Assembly (NCBI RefSeq): GCF_001685015.1
Contig: NZ_MAYT01000027.1
Coordinates: forward strand, 342,589-406,588
DNA length: 64,000 nt
DNA from: Pseudobacillus wudalianchiensis
Lineage (GTDB): Bacteria; Bacillota; Bacilli; Bacillales; Domibacillaceae
Direction of reading: 5' to 3'
The notes under the pieces: model-generated
Seen by the model: the letters and a program-made list of their open reading frames with translations, nothing else
What the model was told of the DNA's origin: nothing
Database searches by the model: none
Program-made: the position numbers and the translations under genes
Shown here: positions 16,530-24,737 of the stretch, piece by piece
Layout of the letters: every line of letters starts with the position of its first letter
Numbering within the stretch: the stretch's first letter is position 1

Positions 16530-16901
16530 TTGTTTCCCCCTAAGTGACTTAAAAATCAAACTAGTCATACTATACAAATTAACGTAAACTTCAACGAAGT
16601 TACAGTGAACATAAGAATGAATTTTAAGACAAATTACTTCCTCATTATTATAAAGACCTCTAGTAACTCTTTGGATATAAACTTCTCTTAATTAGATCTC
16701 ATTACTTACTATCATTAATATCATACTCTTTCTCAGTTTCTATCAAAACACAAAAACATATCCATATACCCATTATACCGAAACGATTTTAGGTATATTG
16801 TCGTTACCTGTCGAATGTTGGATATAGAATTTCAAATCGATTTATAGAATAATAGAAGAGAATATTTTTCACATTTAGACATCTAGAAAGGGAGAATGTA
16901 A
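16530..16901. promoter_or_regulatory. Intergenic stretch with promoter-like element, copy B (16797-16868)
   Basis: TTGTCGTTACCTGTCGAATG, then GGATATAGAATTTC and TTTATAGAATAATAGAAGAGAAT, then a T-run, just ahead of the lipoprotein-like gene at 16902. The TGTCGAA heptamer equals the Spo0A-box consensus TGNCGAA. The rest of the stretch (16530-16796) shows nothing I can name. Confidence 0.5.
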
Positions 16902-17513
16902 ATGGGGAATTTATTTAAAGGTTGTCTGGGCTGTTTGGGCCTGATTATTTTGTTATTACTCGTTATTGGTGGCTGCACTGCCTATTTCGGTGCAAAAGAA
17001 TATAACAAGACGGAGGAATCTGTTACCGAAGCGCCTGCAGAAAAGGCTCCTAATAGTGAGGACAATGAAACAGTCAGTGGAAAAGAAGAGACAGCAAGTG
17101 AAGAAAAAGAGGCAGCAGAAAAAGGAAGCTGGTTATCCAAAATTCAAGAAGTAGCCGCTTCAAATAAATCGAAAACCGAAAAGTTTGATGAAGTCAGCTT
17201 GTATGCTCAAGACTACAACGCTAGTGATAGTGAGCGTACAGAGTTTGAGAATTATATCGTTAATGAATACAAAAACGGTAAGTATCTAGCAGATATAGAA
17301 AATGACGAGTATATGTTGACGAATATCTTTAAAGCTGAAGTTGTTGATACTTATCACGATCACCGAGGACAAGACAATACACCGATCGCCCTCTTCGCTT
17401 TCGATTTTTGGCAGAACACAAAGTATACGTATCGAGGCGTTGATGATGTGAATAGCCATGAGGTTAAAGCCAATGAGGAACAGATGGATAAGGCTTTGGC
17501 CAAGATGTATTGA
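16902..17513 (+). CDS. Membrane-anchored or lipoprotein-like secreted protein
   Basis: A 203-residue protein. Residues ~8-32 form one hydrophobic segment ending VIGGCTAYFG, which could be a lipobox (cysteine at about 25) or a simple anchor. An acidic, low-complexity linker rich in E, A and K follows (about 37-78). The C-terminal ~120 residues make a compact domain (FENYIVNEYKNGKYL, ALFAFDFWQNTKYTYRGVDD, MDKALAKMY). I do not know this domain's function. A decayed second copy of this domain lies at 36176-36424, so the family was once duplicated here. GGGAG precedes the ATG. It carries one of three repeated promoter-like elements. Confidence 0.7.
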   Translation: MGNLFKGCLGCLGLIILLLLVIGGCTAYFGAKEYNKTEESVTEAPAEKAPNSEDNETVSGKEETASEEKEAAEKGSWLSKIQEVAASNKSKTEKFDEVSLYAQDYNASDSERTEFENYIVNEYKNGKYLADIENDEYMLTNIFKAEVVDTYHDHRGQDNTPIALFAFDFWQNTKYTYRGVDDVNSHEVKANEEQMDKALAKMY

Positions 17514-17535
17514 ATAAAGCATCTTCTATTACTCA

Positions 17536-17640
17536 CTATCTCATCGTTAATGCCAATATACCGCAGCGTGATCGCTGGAGCTGAATGGCCAAAGATTTGC
17601 TGCAGAATTACCACGCCTTTCGAATGATGATAAAATGGAA
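17536..17640 (-). pseudogene. Tyrosine-recombinase C-terminal fragment
   Basis: Read on the minus strand, the DNA encodes HHSKGVVILQQIFGHSAP followed by AITLRYIGIN, the helical end of a phage/transposon integrase around the second histidine and the tyrosine (…RYIGI). No start or upstream catalytic part is present. It marks a lost mobile element at the right edge of the defence genes. Confidence 0.6.
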
Positions 17641-17661
17641 ACCATTAAAGAATAGAACACC

Positions 17662-17690
17662 AAAAGAACCCATATAATATGGGCTCTTTT
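17662..17690. terminator. Bidirectional terminator
   Basis: AAAAGAACCCATAT/ATATGGGCTCTTTT hairpin (17663-17690) between the lipoprotein-like gene (+) and the SLH gene (-). Confidence 0.75.
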
Positions 17691-17699
17691 AGTGTTTAT

Positions 17700-18701
17700 T
17701 TACTTTGTTGCTTGCGTTCCAGGCAGACCATCCGTATAGGCGAATGAGGAATCTACATTTTTGCTTGAAGATGTTTTCACTGCTGTAAAATCAAATGAGG
17801 CTTTTGTTTTAGCTTTCAGGTCTTTAATGATCATCGTTCCTTTTTTACCGGCTAATGATAGATTTGTGTGGTTGATCACGAGAGCTTTACGGTCAGCTGT
17901 AAGAGAATAAGAAGCAGGATCAAACTCTACTACAATTCCATTGCTATATTGAACATTGAATTGCAGCCAAACCATTACATCTTCTGCTATATATTCTTTC
18001 GGATATTCTTTCGGCACTGCTTCAGTCAAATTAACTTTCGTTTGAGTAGCAGAAATTACTTGTACATTTGCAACCCATGGAATATAAAAAGTTTCTTTTC
18101 CCACTACAAAGAAAAACGTTTTATATAGCAAATTGGCAAATTCACCACGGGTAATATTTAGGTTTGTGCCGTATGATGAATGAGTCTTACCTGATGTAAC
18201 ACCTGTTCCATATAGAGCTTCAATATAAGGCTTGAAGACACCACCAACATCTGTGAATGGAGTTTGCTTTGCATATTTCTCTAGTTCATATGTTTTTACA
18301 AGAAGTTTAGCCATGGCGCCACGGCTTAAGGTCTCCCCTGGCTTAAATTCGGTTTTCGTTACACCAGAAATTATGCCAACCTTAGCAAGAGCATTGACAG
18401 ATCCCTTTACACGGACATTTAAATCTTTAAAACCTGCATCAGGCGCGTTTTCTGTATCGAGCATGAGCATATTAGCTAAAACAACAGCCGCATCACCTCT
18501 CGTTAACGTTTGATTTGTACCAAATCTTGTTGCTGAAGTACCGTTGATTACATCTAATTCATATAAAAAGCTAATTGCGTCCTCGTATTGCCTTCCTACA
18601 TCCGTAAATGAGTGATTCGACGCTGCGCTCACTGGAACTGCTAAACTAGAAATGGTTGCTGTGGCAGCTGTCACAGCCGTAAATAGCGAATATTTGTTCA
18701 A
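17700..18701 (-). CDS. SLH-domain surface protein
   Basis: A 333-residue exported protein. A signal peptide ends near AVPVSAASN (about residue 27). Three SLH repeats follow: SFTDVGRQYEDAI...LTRGDAAVVLANML, FKDLNVRVKGSVNALAKVG...SRGAMAKLLV and FTDVGGVFKPYIEAL...TRGEFANLLYKTF (together about 30-200). The C-terminal ~130 residues are a beta-rich module like those following SLH domains in S-layer proteins. It should bind pyruvylated secondary cell wall polymer. An SLH gene inside a prophage-bounded segment is unusual and may alter the host surface; that is inference. Confidence 0.85.
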   Translation of the reverse strand: MNKYSLFTAVTAATATISSLAVPVSAASNHSFTDVGRQYEDAISFLYELDVINGTSATRFGTNQTLTRGDAAVVLANMLMLDTENAPDAGFKDLNVRVKGSVNALAKVGIISGVTKTEFKPGETLSRGAMAKLLVKTYELEKYAKQTPFTDVGGVFKPYIEALYGTGVTSGKTHSSYGTNLNITRGEFANLLYKTFFFVVGKETFYIPWVANVQVISATQTKVNLTEAVPKEYPKEYIAEDVMVWLQFNVQYSNGIVVEFDPASYSLTADRKALVINHTNLSLAGKKGTMIIKDLKAKTKASFDFTAVKTSSSKNVDSSFAYTDGLPGTQATK

Positions 18702-18854
18702 TGGATTATCTCCTATTCTTCAATTCTTAGAATGATTCTATCATACTCCATTTTATAGGTAAATATTTACAAATAGAAGATTTATAGAACTCTACCTATA
18801 ACATTTAAATTACGTTGGATTAAAAGTTCACCATAACCCTTATTAACAGCAACT

Positions 18855-18903
18855 GAAAAACACTTTATTTTGAAAAAAGATTGGTCAAAATAAAGTGTTT
18901 TTC
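18855..18903. repeat. Perfect 18-bp inverted repeat
   Basis: GAAAAACACTTTATTTTG (18855-18872) and its exact complement (18886-18903) flank a 13-base loop. It lies downstream of the decayed minus-strand ORF at 18987-19232 and upstream of the SLH gene, so it may be that lost gene's terminator. Confidence 0.6.
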
Positions 18904-18986
18904 AAATTACTCTTGTAATTATTGATTAATTTTAATAAACTCTCTTGCGTTAAAACACCCCGTTATTTGAACAAAGGGGTATTCAA

Positions 18987-19232
18987 CTAATCTGAATTAG
19001 AACCTCCTGGTAAAGAAACTAAACAAAACCCCTCGTCCCCTAGTAACTGCCGACCCTCAAAATAATTACTATCATGGAACAACTCAAGATAAATTCTATC
19101 TTCCAACTCCACAACTAAATCAGATATTTTTTCAAAAAGACCATGTTATAAATTCGATGCAGGATTATTGACATTTTCTATTTTGCTTACCACTTCTACA
19201 CTTATATCCACACGTTTAACAATTAATGCCAT
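18987..19232 (-). pseudogene. Frameshifted small ORF of unknown family
   Basis: From ATG 19230-19232 the frame reads MALIVKRVDISVEVV to NPASNL and stops near 19143. Shifting frame, the sequence continues HGLFEKISDLVVELEDRIYL to LVSLPGGSNSD and a stop at 18987. Both halves look coding. A similar broken pattern (PASNF, then EDVLIVELEGKLLKYL) occurs on the minus strand at 20663-20790. Family unknown. Confidence 0.4.
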
Positions 19233-19401
19233 GACTAAAACGATAATATTAATTTGCAATTTTTTCCGTTTCCTGTTATGATAAAAAAGAATTATTTTTG
19301 TTCGGTGTAAAGGATAGTATGAATATCGACTTTTCGTCTTGATGATACTTTGAGCAGGGATAGTAATATAACGTGTGGTAACGCACTAGGAGGCAACAAA
19401 A

Positions 19402-19605
19402 ATGGAACAAGGTACAGTTAAATGGTTTAATGCAGAAAAAGGTTTTGGCTTTATCGAACGTGCAAATGGAGACGATGTATTCGTACACTTCTCTGCAATC
19501 CAAAGTGACGGATTCAAATCTTTAGACGAAGGTCAAAAAGTAACGTTTGACGTTGAGCAAGGTCCTCGTGGAGCTCAAGCTGCTAACGTTCAAAAAGTTG
19601 CTTAA
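19402..19605 (+). CDS. cspD: Cold-shock protein (CspA/CspD family)
   Basis: A 67-residue protein with the complete cold-shock fold: [17 protein letters not shown] (RNP1) and DVFVHFSAI (RNP2), ending NVQKVA. It is an RNA chaperone that melts mRNA structure. AGGAGG precedes the ATG by suitable spacing. A long leader from about 19300 (TTTTCGTCTTGATGATAC...GTGTGGTAACGCAC) is typical of temperature-regulated csp messages. It is flanked by phage-type genes and pseudogenes within the prophage-bounded region, an odd setting for a csp gene. The symbol follows the closest Bacillus paralogue; the exact paralogue is not certain. Confidence 0.9.
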   Translation: MEQGTVKWFNAEKGFGFIERANGDDVFVHFSAIQSDGFKSLDEGQKVTFDVEQGPRGAQAANVQKVA

Positions 19606-19621
19606 TCTTAAATCGATTATA

Positions 19622-19656
19622 AAAACAGGCTCTTTATATAGAGCCTGTTTTTTTTA
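19622..19656 (+). terminator. Terminator of the cold-shock gene
   Basis: AAACAGGCTCT...AGAGCCTGTTT followed by eight T. Confidence 0.85.
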
Positions 19657-20078
19657 TGCCCTTATAATACTCAATAAAAAACCCTACTCAACGTTCGAGT
19701 AGGGAGATGGTACAGGTAATAGAAAAAGATTTAAAGCTTCAAAGGTTGTTTACAGTATAACATACTGGATTGACAATATGCGGAACATATAAAAGTTATT
19801 TATTTTTTTCGAATACAACTACATTTTATTCTTTCTTTTTTCACTAACCTGCCCCGTCTTAAAGAAAAAATCCTGAAAAGCTGGATATTTAATCAACCTT
19901 TAATTTAAATAATCGGACTTTATTTTCAATGATACAATTGCTGAAAGCATAAGCGTATTTAAAGCTTTTCAGTTAGAAACTCTAGTCCTTTCCTTGATTA
20001 ACACAATCTCACGTTATCGGCAATAAAAAAGATCTCAACTGGAAGATACTTTTTGCTGCCTGTTCAGTAAGACGCCTG
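19657..20078. other. Intergenic stretch without a supported gene
   Basis: One clear hairpin CCCTACTC/GAGTAGGG (about 19684-19706). The rest is AT-rich with many stops in all frames; nothing else recognised. Confidence 0.5.
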
Positions 20079-20510
20079 TTACTTTAAAAGGATATTCTTT
20101 AAGGTTTCTGCATTATTTTTATCTAATGTCCCATAGCCCTCTTTTTCATTGTTACTTATAATTGTTACAGTATTATTCTCTTGATTAAACCAAATCCAAT
20201 ATTCGAATAGTCTTTCTGGCATATTATTATCATATTCGAAAAATAAAGTTGCTTTTACATCTTCTTTTTTAGCCATTTTAGGCTCTATATTCGGCTCCCA
20301 TTTAACTTTTTTAAATAATTTTTTTAAATTATCTACCGTTTCCTTGTCTGTGATCATCACAGTTTCTCCATAACTCTCATCTGTTTTTACAACTTGAACA
20401 TCTACTCTAGTAAGCTGATTTAAATTAACTTTTTCAGGATTGTTATTAATACATCCTATCAATAACAAGGAAATTAAACTGACAAAAAAGTAAATACACT
20501 GCTTTTTCAG
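20079..20510 (-). CDS. Putative lipoprotein with a CTG start
   Basis: Read from CTG 20508-20510 the product has 143 residues and begins LKKQCIYFFVSLISLLLIGC, an ideal lipoprotein signal with lipobox LIGC. AAAGGAGG lies seven bases before the CTG. No ATG, GTG or TTG lies between; starting at the TTG at 20468 would destroy the signal peptide. The mature part (about 120 residues) has MITDKETVDNLKKLFKKV and FFEYDNNMPERLFEYWIWF, like small Bacillus lipoproteins of unknown role. Localisation at the outer face of the membrane is inferred. Confidence 0.65.
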   Translation of the reverse strand: MKKQCIYFFVSLISLLLIGCINNNPEKVNLNQLTRVDVQVVKTDESYGETVMITDKETVDNLKKLFKKVKWEPNIEPKMAKKEDVKATLFFEYDNNMPERLFEYWIWFNQENNTVTIISNNEKEGYGTLDKNNAETLKNILLK

Positions 20511-21080
20511 CGAAATCCCTCCTTTAGACCATTTACCGTTATATTATCAATAATATAAAATAACCGTCTCTACTCGATTACACTGCACGTTAACACAGAT
20601 AGCTACTGCCTTTGTTGAGCAATCGCGTCCGATTACAGAAGTACGTTCAAAATTTTATTAAACTAATATTTAGAAGCTATGAGGTATTTTAGGAGCTTCC
20701 CTTCCAATTCAACGATTAAAACATCTTCTCTTTCCTCGGCTGAAAAAAATTTTGCACATAAAGTTACTGGCCGGCTCAGATAGATCGTGCACTTCTTCTC
20801 TGTTGTATGTTTCTTATTGTGTGAGTATTCTAACCAACTAACTTTCCTCCTTTATAAACTTTTATCACAGCCACCAGGTCAATATACTGATTATAGTTGC
20901 TTGTTTCATGTGTTCTTGTCGTTATTTGACGAATGAAGAATATAGAATTTTAGATTAGTTTGTAGGATAATAAAGGAAATTGTTTTTAACCTCTACACGC
21001 CGTGGCGTGTCTTTATTTTTGCTTAGCCACTGGTTCTTTTTTCTTGTATCTTATCTACTATTAACAAAGGAGCAACTCTT
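20511..21080. promoter_or_regulatory. Intergenic stretch with decayed ORF and promoter-like element, copy C (20917-20990)
   Basis: 20663-20790 (minus) encodes a broken frame ending EDVLIVELEGKLLKYLIASKY without a start. 20917-20990 repeats the element seen at 11.6 and 16.8 kb: TTGTCGTTATTTGACGAATG, TATAGAATTTTAG, TTTGTAGGATAATAAAGGAAAT and a T-run, 100 bases ahead of the thermonuclease. A small hairpin ACACGCC/GGCGTGT follows at about 20995-21010. Confidence 0.5.
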
Positions 21081-21875
21081 ATGTTTAACAGAAAATCGAA
21101 ATTACTTAAACCTATCGCTGCCGTTGCCCTCTCTTTATCATTGCTTGGCAGCTCATTCACACCTTTTGCCACACAAGAAAGCAACTATGCTCAAGCAGCC
21201 GCACCTACGACAGCTGTTACTTCAAAGGTTACTGAAGTAGTTGATGGTGATACCATTAAGGTCACTTATAAAGGAAAAAAAGAAACTATCCGTATGATTT
21301 TAGTGGATACACCTGAAACAAAAGATCCGAAAAAATGTGTTCAGTTATTCGGAAAAGAAGCTTCTGATTTCACAAAGAAAAGCCTTCAAGGAAAGAACGT
21401 AAAGGTTGAGCTTGGTGTTCAAACTCGTGACAAATATGGCCGTATCCTTGCTTATATTTATCTAGATGACAAAATGTTTAACAAGACATTATTAGAAAAA
21501 GGATTAGCCCGTGTTGCGATCTATCCGCCAAACACTCAATATTTAGAAGAGTTACAAGCAGCAGAAGCAACAGCAAAACAGAAAAAGCTTGGCATCTGGT
21601 CTAATACGAATGCAACGAATGGTGGTTGTGCACCAAAAACGTCCGCTCCTGTGAAGCCAAAGCCTGCACCAACAAAACCTGCTCCACCGGCTCCAAAACC
21701 AAAGCCAGCTCCAGCTCCTAAGCCAGCTCCAGCTCCTAAGCCAGCACCTAAAAAAGAATCATTTAAAAACTGTACAGAGCTTAGAAAGAAATATCCAAAA
21801 GGTGTTGCTAAGGGACACCCTGCATATGATTCGAAGCATGATCGCGATAAAGACGGTTGGGCTTGTGAAAGATAA
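21081..21875 (+). CDS. Secreted thermonuclease with C-terminal Excalibur domain (YncB-like)
   Basis: A 264-residue exported nuclease. A signal peptide is followed by a staphylococcal-nuclease fold (about residues 47-178): VVDGDTIKVTY, ETIRMILVDTPETKDP with the catalytic Arg and Glu, and TRDKYGRILAYIYLDD with the second Arg. A Pro/Lys/Ala linker (about 185-225) leads to an Excalibur calcium-binding domain (NCTELRKKYPKGV...DRDKDGWACE). It should degrade extracellular DNA or RNA with Ca2+. GGAGCAA precedes the ATG. The next gene also ends in Excalibur, and so does the MBL protein at 26.1 kb. Confidence 0.88.
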   Translation: MFNRKSKLLKPIAAVALSLSLLGSSFTPFATQESNYAQAAAPTTAVTSKVTEVVDGDTIKVTYKGKKETIRMILVDTPETKDPKKCVQLFGKEASDFTKKSLQGKNVKVELGVQTRDKYGRILAYIYLDDKMFNKTLLEKGLARVAIYPPNTQYLEELQAAEATAKQKKLGIWSNTNATNGGCAPKTSAPVKPKPAPTKPAPPAPKPKPAPAPKPAPAPKPAPKKESFKNCTELRKKYPKGVAKGHPAYDSKHDRDKDGWACER

Positions 21876-21915
21876 GAAGCAATAATTAAATGTGATTTGA
21901 TTGGAGGTACATGCG

Positions 21916-22575
21916 ATGGAAATGATTTTAATGGTGGGCTTATTGCTGTTATTATTTTCAATCCTATATTTAATATTTCACTTTATTCGAAAACTGTTTA
22001 AAAAAGATAAATTTTTATCTAAAAAACTATTTTATTCTACTTTTTTATGCGGAGTTATTCTTCTGGTTGTCGGATCATTTATCTATGACAATAGTAAAGC
22101 AAATCTACTTAATGAAGAAGTCGCAAAAAGCACCGAACTTTCGCAACAAGTAACAAAATTAAAAACAGAGATTAAAACGCTAGAGAAAAAAGTGTCTACT
22201 CTTGAAAAGACAAAGAAAGCGCTAGAAACAAAAAATGCTGATTTAAAAGCAAAGGAAACAGCTACTCTCACTGAAAAAGAGTCTTTATCTCAGCAAATCA
22301 CTGAGTTGGAAAGTAAAGTATCAACTCTTACAAAAGAAAAACAAACAATCGCAACCGAACGTGACAAATTAAGTGAAGAAGTCGCCAGCCTAAACTCTGC
22401 TGCAAGTTCTTCAGAAGAATCACAGAATAGTTTTGTTGATTATGGTTCTTCTGAAAGTGAGTATTATGGCAACTGTACAGAGGCTAGAGCTGCAGGTGCT
22501 GCTCCTGTCCGAGTGGGAGATCCGGGCTATGGGCGCCACCTTGATAGAGATGGTGATGGAGTTGGTTGTGAGTAA
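21916..22575 (+). CDS. Membrane-anchored coiled-coil protein with Excalibur domain
   Basis: Start at ATG 21916-21918, eight bases after GGAGG; an in-frame TTG at 21901 overlaps that site. The 219-residue protein has two membrane segments (about residues 2-20 and 40-57), a long coiled coil rich in K, E, L and T (about 68-165), a serine linker and an Excalibur domain (YGNCTEARAAGAAPV...DRDGDGVGCE). The layout projects the Ca2+-binding domain from the membrane. It follows the thermonuclease by 40 bases and probably shares its transcript, suggesting a joint role at the cell surface. Confidence 0.75.
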   Translation: MEMILMVGLLLLLFSILYLIFHFIRKLFKKDKFLSKKLFYSTFLCGVILLVVGSFIYDNSKANLLNEEVAKSTELSQQVTKLKTEIKTLEKKVSTLEKTKKALETKNADLKAKETATLTEKESLSQQITELESKVSTLTKEKQTIATERDKLSEEVASLNSAASSSEESQNSFVDYGSSESEYYGNCTEARAAGAAPVRVGDPGYGRHLDRDGDGVGCE

Positions 22576-22590
22576 TAACTAAACTTGTAT

Positions 22591-22626
22591 AAAACCTCGT
22601 CTTTTCCAGGACGAGGTTTTATTGTA
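22591..22626 (+). terminator. Rho-independent terminator
   Basis: AAAACCTCGTC/GACGAGGTTTT stem (22591-22620) then TATTGT, ending the Excalibur operon. Confidence 0.8.
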
Positions 22627-22673
22627 AACTTATAGGGAACGTGTGTTTGTAATATGATGTTGAGGTGAAGTCA

Positions 22674-23186
22674 ATGGCCTATTCAACAAGATTGGAGGAT
22701 TACATTTTTTCTTTATATCAATCCATTCACATCTACGAACCTGAACAACTAAGTATTGAACTTATTGCAAGTCGACTAGGTGTAGATGTGGAATACATAG
22801 GCGGTGTCAGTAAAACTATTCATATGTCGGGAACTCCTCTTATCCTTATCAACCGGCACTTAACTCCAGAAGCCCAATGGCAAGATTTCGGCCACGAATT
22901 AGGGCATTTATTGCGACATTGCGGCAATCAAATGTGCCTCCCTCTTTCCTTTATCGAATTACAAGAGTGGCAGGCTAATAACTTTGCTCTACACTTTTGT
23001 ATTCCTACTTTTATGATGGAACGATTAGAGTTCCCTTGGCGGAAACAAGAACTGATTTACTTATTGGCACGAACTTTTACTGTTGAATTTTCTTTCGCTG
23101 CTCATCGTCTAGAGAGATGGCTGCAACAAAAAAAAAATTTGTATTTTTGGCAAGCTATGGCCGAAGCTCAAGAACACTATTTGTAG
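22674..23186 (+). CDS. immA: ImmA-type zinc metalloprotease
   Basis: A 170-residue protein from ATG 22674, six bases after GAGGTG (the GTG at 22665 overlaps that site). FGHELGHLLRHCGN supplies the HExxH zinc site, and WQANNFALHFCIPTFMM is the usual following helix with the third ligand region. It matches ImmA of ICEBs1 and phi105-like phages, which cuts the ImmR repressor during the SOS or quorum response. The integrase follows. The likely substrate is the repressor at 6894, an unusual 15 kb away. Confidence 0.85.
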   Translation: MAYSTRLEDYIFSLYQSIHIYEPEQLSIELIASRLGVDVEYIGGVSKTIHMSGTPLILINRHLTPEAQWQDFGHELGHLLRHCGNQMCLPLSFIELQEWQANNFALHFCIPTFMMERLEFPWRKQELIYLLARTFTVEFSFAAHRLERWLQQKKNLYFWQAMAEAQEHYL

Positions 23187-23246
23187 CCACATGCTAATGG
23201 AATGATACATAAGCAAACGGAATGATAGTAATAAAGGAGTGAGAAC

Positions 23247-24485
23247 ATGGCGAGTATCACAAAACGCGGAAAAAATTCTTTTCGCCTTATGATTGAACTT
23301 GGTTACGACGGAAAAGGAAAAAGGATACGGAAAACAAAAACAATTCGAATAGAGGATGAATCCCTTCTCAAAAAGAAAAAGAAATTACACGACTTTCTTC
23401 AAGCAGAACTATATAAATTTCAGGCAGAGGTTGAATCTGGAGAGTATATAGCTCCTGAAAAGATGTACTTTGCCGACTTTATAGAAGAATGGAAAGAGAA
23501 AAAAGGAAAGAAAAGATTAGGGATCAAAACATTAACCGAACGATTAAACCTTATAAGGAACCATATTATCCCCTATTTTCAGGATAGGAAAATTGATCAA
23601 ATTAACCCTATGCAAATTGTTACTTTCTATGATGTTTTATCTAGAGATGGTGCTCGAAAAGATGGCAAACCAGGTGGCCTCTCCCCTAATACCATTTATG
23701 AGATAGACAAGACGTTAAGAAATATCTTTTCGACTGCTAAAGAGTGGCGAGTCATTAAGGATAATCCAATGAAGGAAATTGAACGGCCACCAACCCAGAA
23801 GACAGAAATGAGTTTCCTTGACCAAGATCAAGCTTCTCAATTAATCATATGGTTATATGAAAATCTCTCCCCTACCTGGCGAATGATTTTCCTGACCGCT
23901 TTAATCGGTGGACTTAGACGCGGCGAAGTAGTCCCCTTGGAGCTCACTGATATTATTTGGGAACGAAATGCTCTATCCATTAATAAAAGTGTCATTTCTG
24001 TAAATGGGAAAGCAACACTTAAGGAAACAAAGACAGGACGATCCGATGAATTGACTATGCCAGAATGGTATATGGACGAAATTAGAGATTATGTAGACAA
24101 TTGGGAAAAAGAACGTGAACTCATTAATGATCAATGGAAAGGCGGAAACCATCAATACCTATTTCACAACGGGGTTGGAGAAAGATTTCATCCCCAGACG
24201 ATTACTCAAAAATGGTGGAAAATCAGAAAAGAGCATGGCTTTAATATCCGACTTCATGATTTGCGCCATACTATGGTAACCTTACTGATTGAAGAAGGTG
24301 TAAATATGCGAATTATTCAGGAAAGAGCTAGACACTCTTCCTCACGAGTGACGAATGACATTTATGGCCACGTTAGCCAAAAGGCTGCTCAAAGTGCAGC
24401 GGACAAATTCGAGCGTTTTTCTCCTGAAAACTTATCAATTCTTTCAAATGGTCACCAATTGGTCACCAACTCGAAAAAACCATAA
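23247..24485 (+). CDS. int: Phage tyrosine recombinase (integrase)
   Basis: A 412-residue integrase. An N-terminal arm-binding domain (GKNSFRLMIELGYDGKGKR pattern, residues ~8-27), a SAM-like core-binding domain (about 70-175) and a catalytic domain with GGLRRGEVVPLE (first Arg), HDLRHTMVTLL (His-x-x-Arg), ARHSSSRVTNDIYGH (His/Trp position and the Tyr nucleophile). GGAGTGAG precedes the ATG. It is the right-hand gene of the prophage, next to ImmA; the attachment site should lie close after it. No catalytic residue is missing. Confidence 0.93.
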   Translation: MASITKRGKNSFRLMIELGYDGKGKRIRKTKTIRIEDESLLKKKKKLHDFLQAELYKFQAEVESGEYIAPEKMYFADFIEEWKEKKGKKRLGIKTLTERLNLIRNHIIPYFQDRKIDQINPMQIVTFYDVLSRDGARKDGKPGGLSPNTIYEIDKTLRNIFSTAKEWRVIKDNPMKEIERPPTQKTEMSFLDQDQASQLIIWLYENLSPTWRMIFLTALIGGLRRGEVVPLELTDIIWERNALSINKSVISVNGKATLKETKTGRSDELTMPEWYMDEIRDYVDNWEKERELINDQWKGGNHQYLFHNGVGERFHPQTITQKWWKIRKEHGFNIRLHDLRHTMVTLLIEEGVNMRIIQERARHSSSRVTNDIYGHVSQKAAQSAADKFERFSPENLSILSNGHQLVTNSKKP

Positions 24486-24708
24486 ATTTGGAAATACCAT
24501 AAACGTTGATATATCAAGGTTTATCGGGCAAATAAAAACGGGGCAAAGGTGATTTTATTCACCCCGCCCCGAAGGATTACCTATTCAAGTTATGTTTTAT
24601 TATCTCTCTAGAAATGTGATTGTGTCAAGGTTTTTAATGTTTTGATTATGATTAATTTGGAATGAAAAAGAAGGTTTTTGATGAATTTGGTCCCCAATTG
24701 GTCCCCAT
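24450..24708. repeat. Direct repeat at the integrase 3' end, possible att or old-integrase remnant
   Basis: GGTCACCAATTGGTCACCAA at 24450-24469, inside the integrase end, and GGTCCCCAATTGGTCCCCAT at 24689-24708 match at 17 of 20 bases. The second lies in a frame reading FGPQLVPIVP, like integrase C-termini. It could be the tail of an older integrase at the same att site. Confidence 0.4.
24539..24571 (+). terminator. Terminator-like hairpin after the integrase
   Basis: CGGGGC-AAA-GGTG, loop ATTTTATT, CACC-C-GCCCCG. Confidence 0.6.
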
Positions 24709-24737
24709 CGTCCCCAATAGAATAGAACAATTTCCCT

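Noticed and set aside
17286-17614. Minus-strand ORFs over the lipoprotein-like gene, with a similar one at 36271-36492
   Set aside because: They mirror the real plus-strand gene and its decayed copy; only the integrase tail at 17536-17640 is meaningful.
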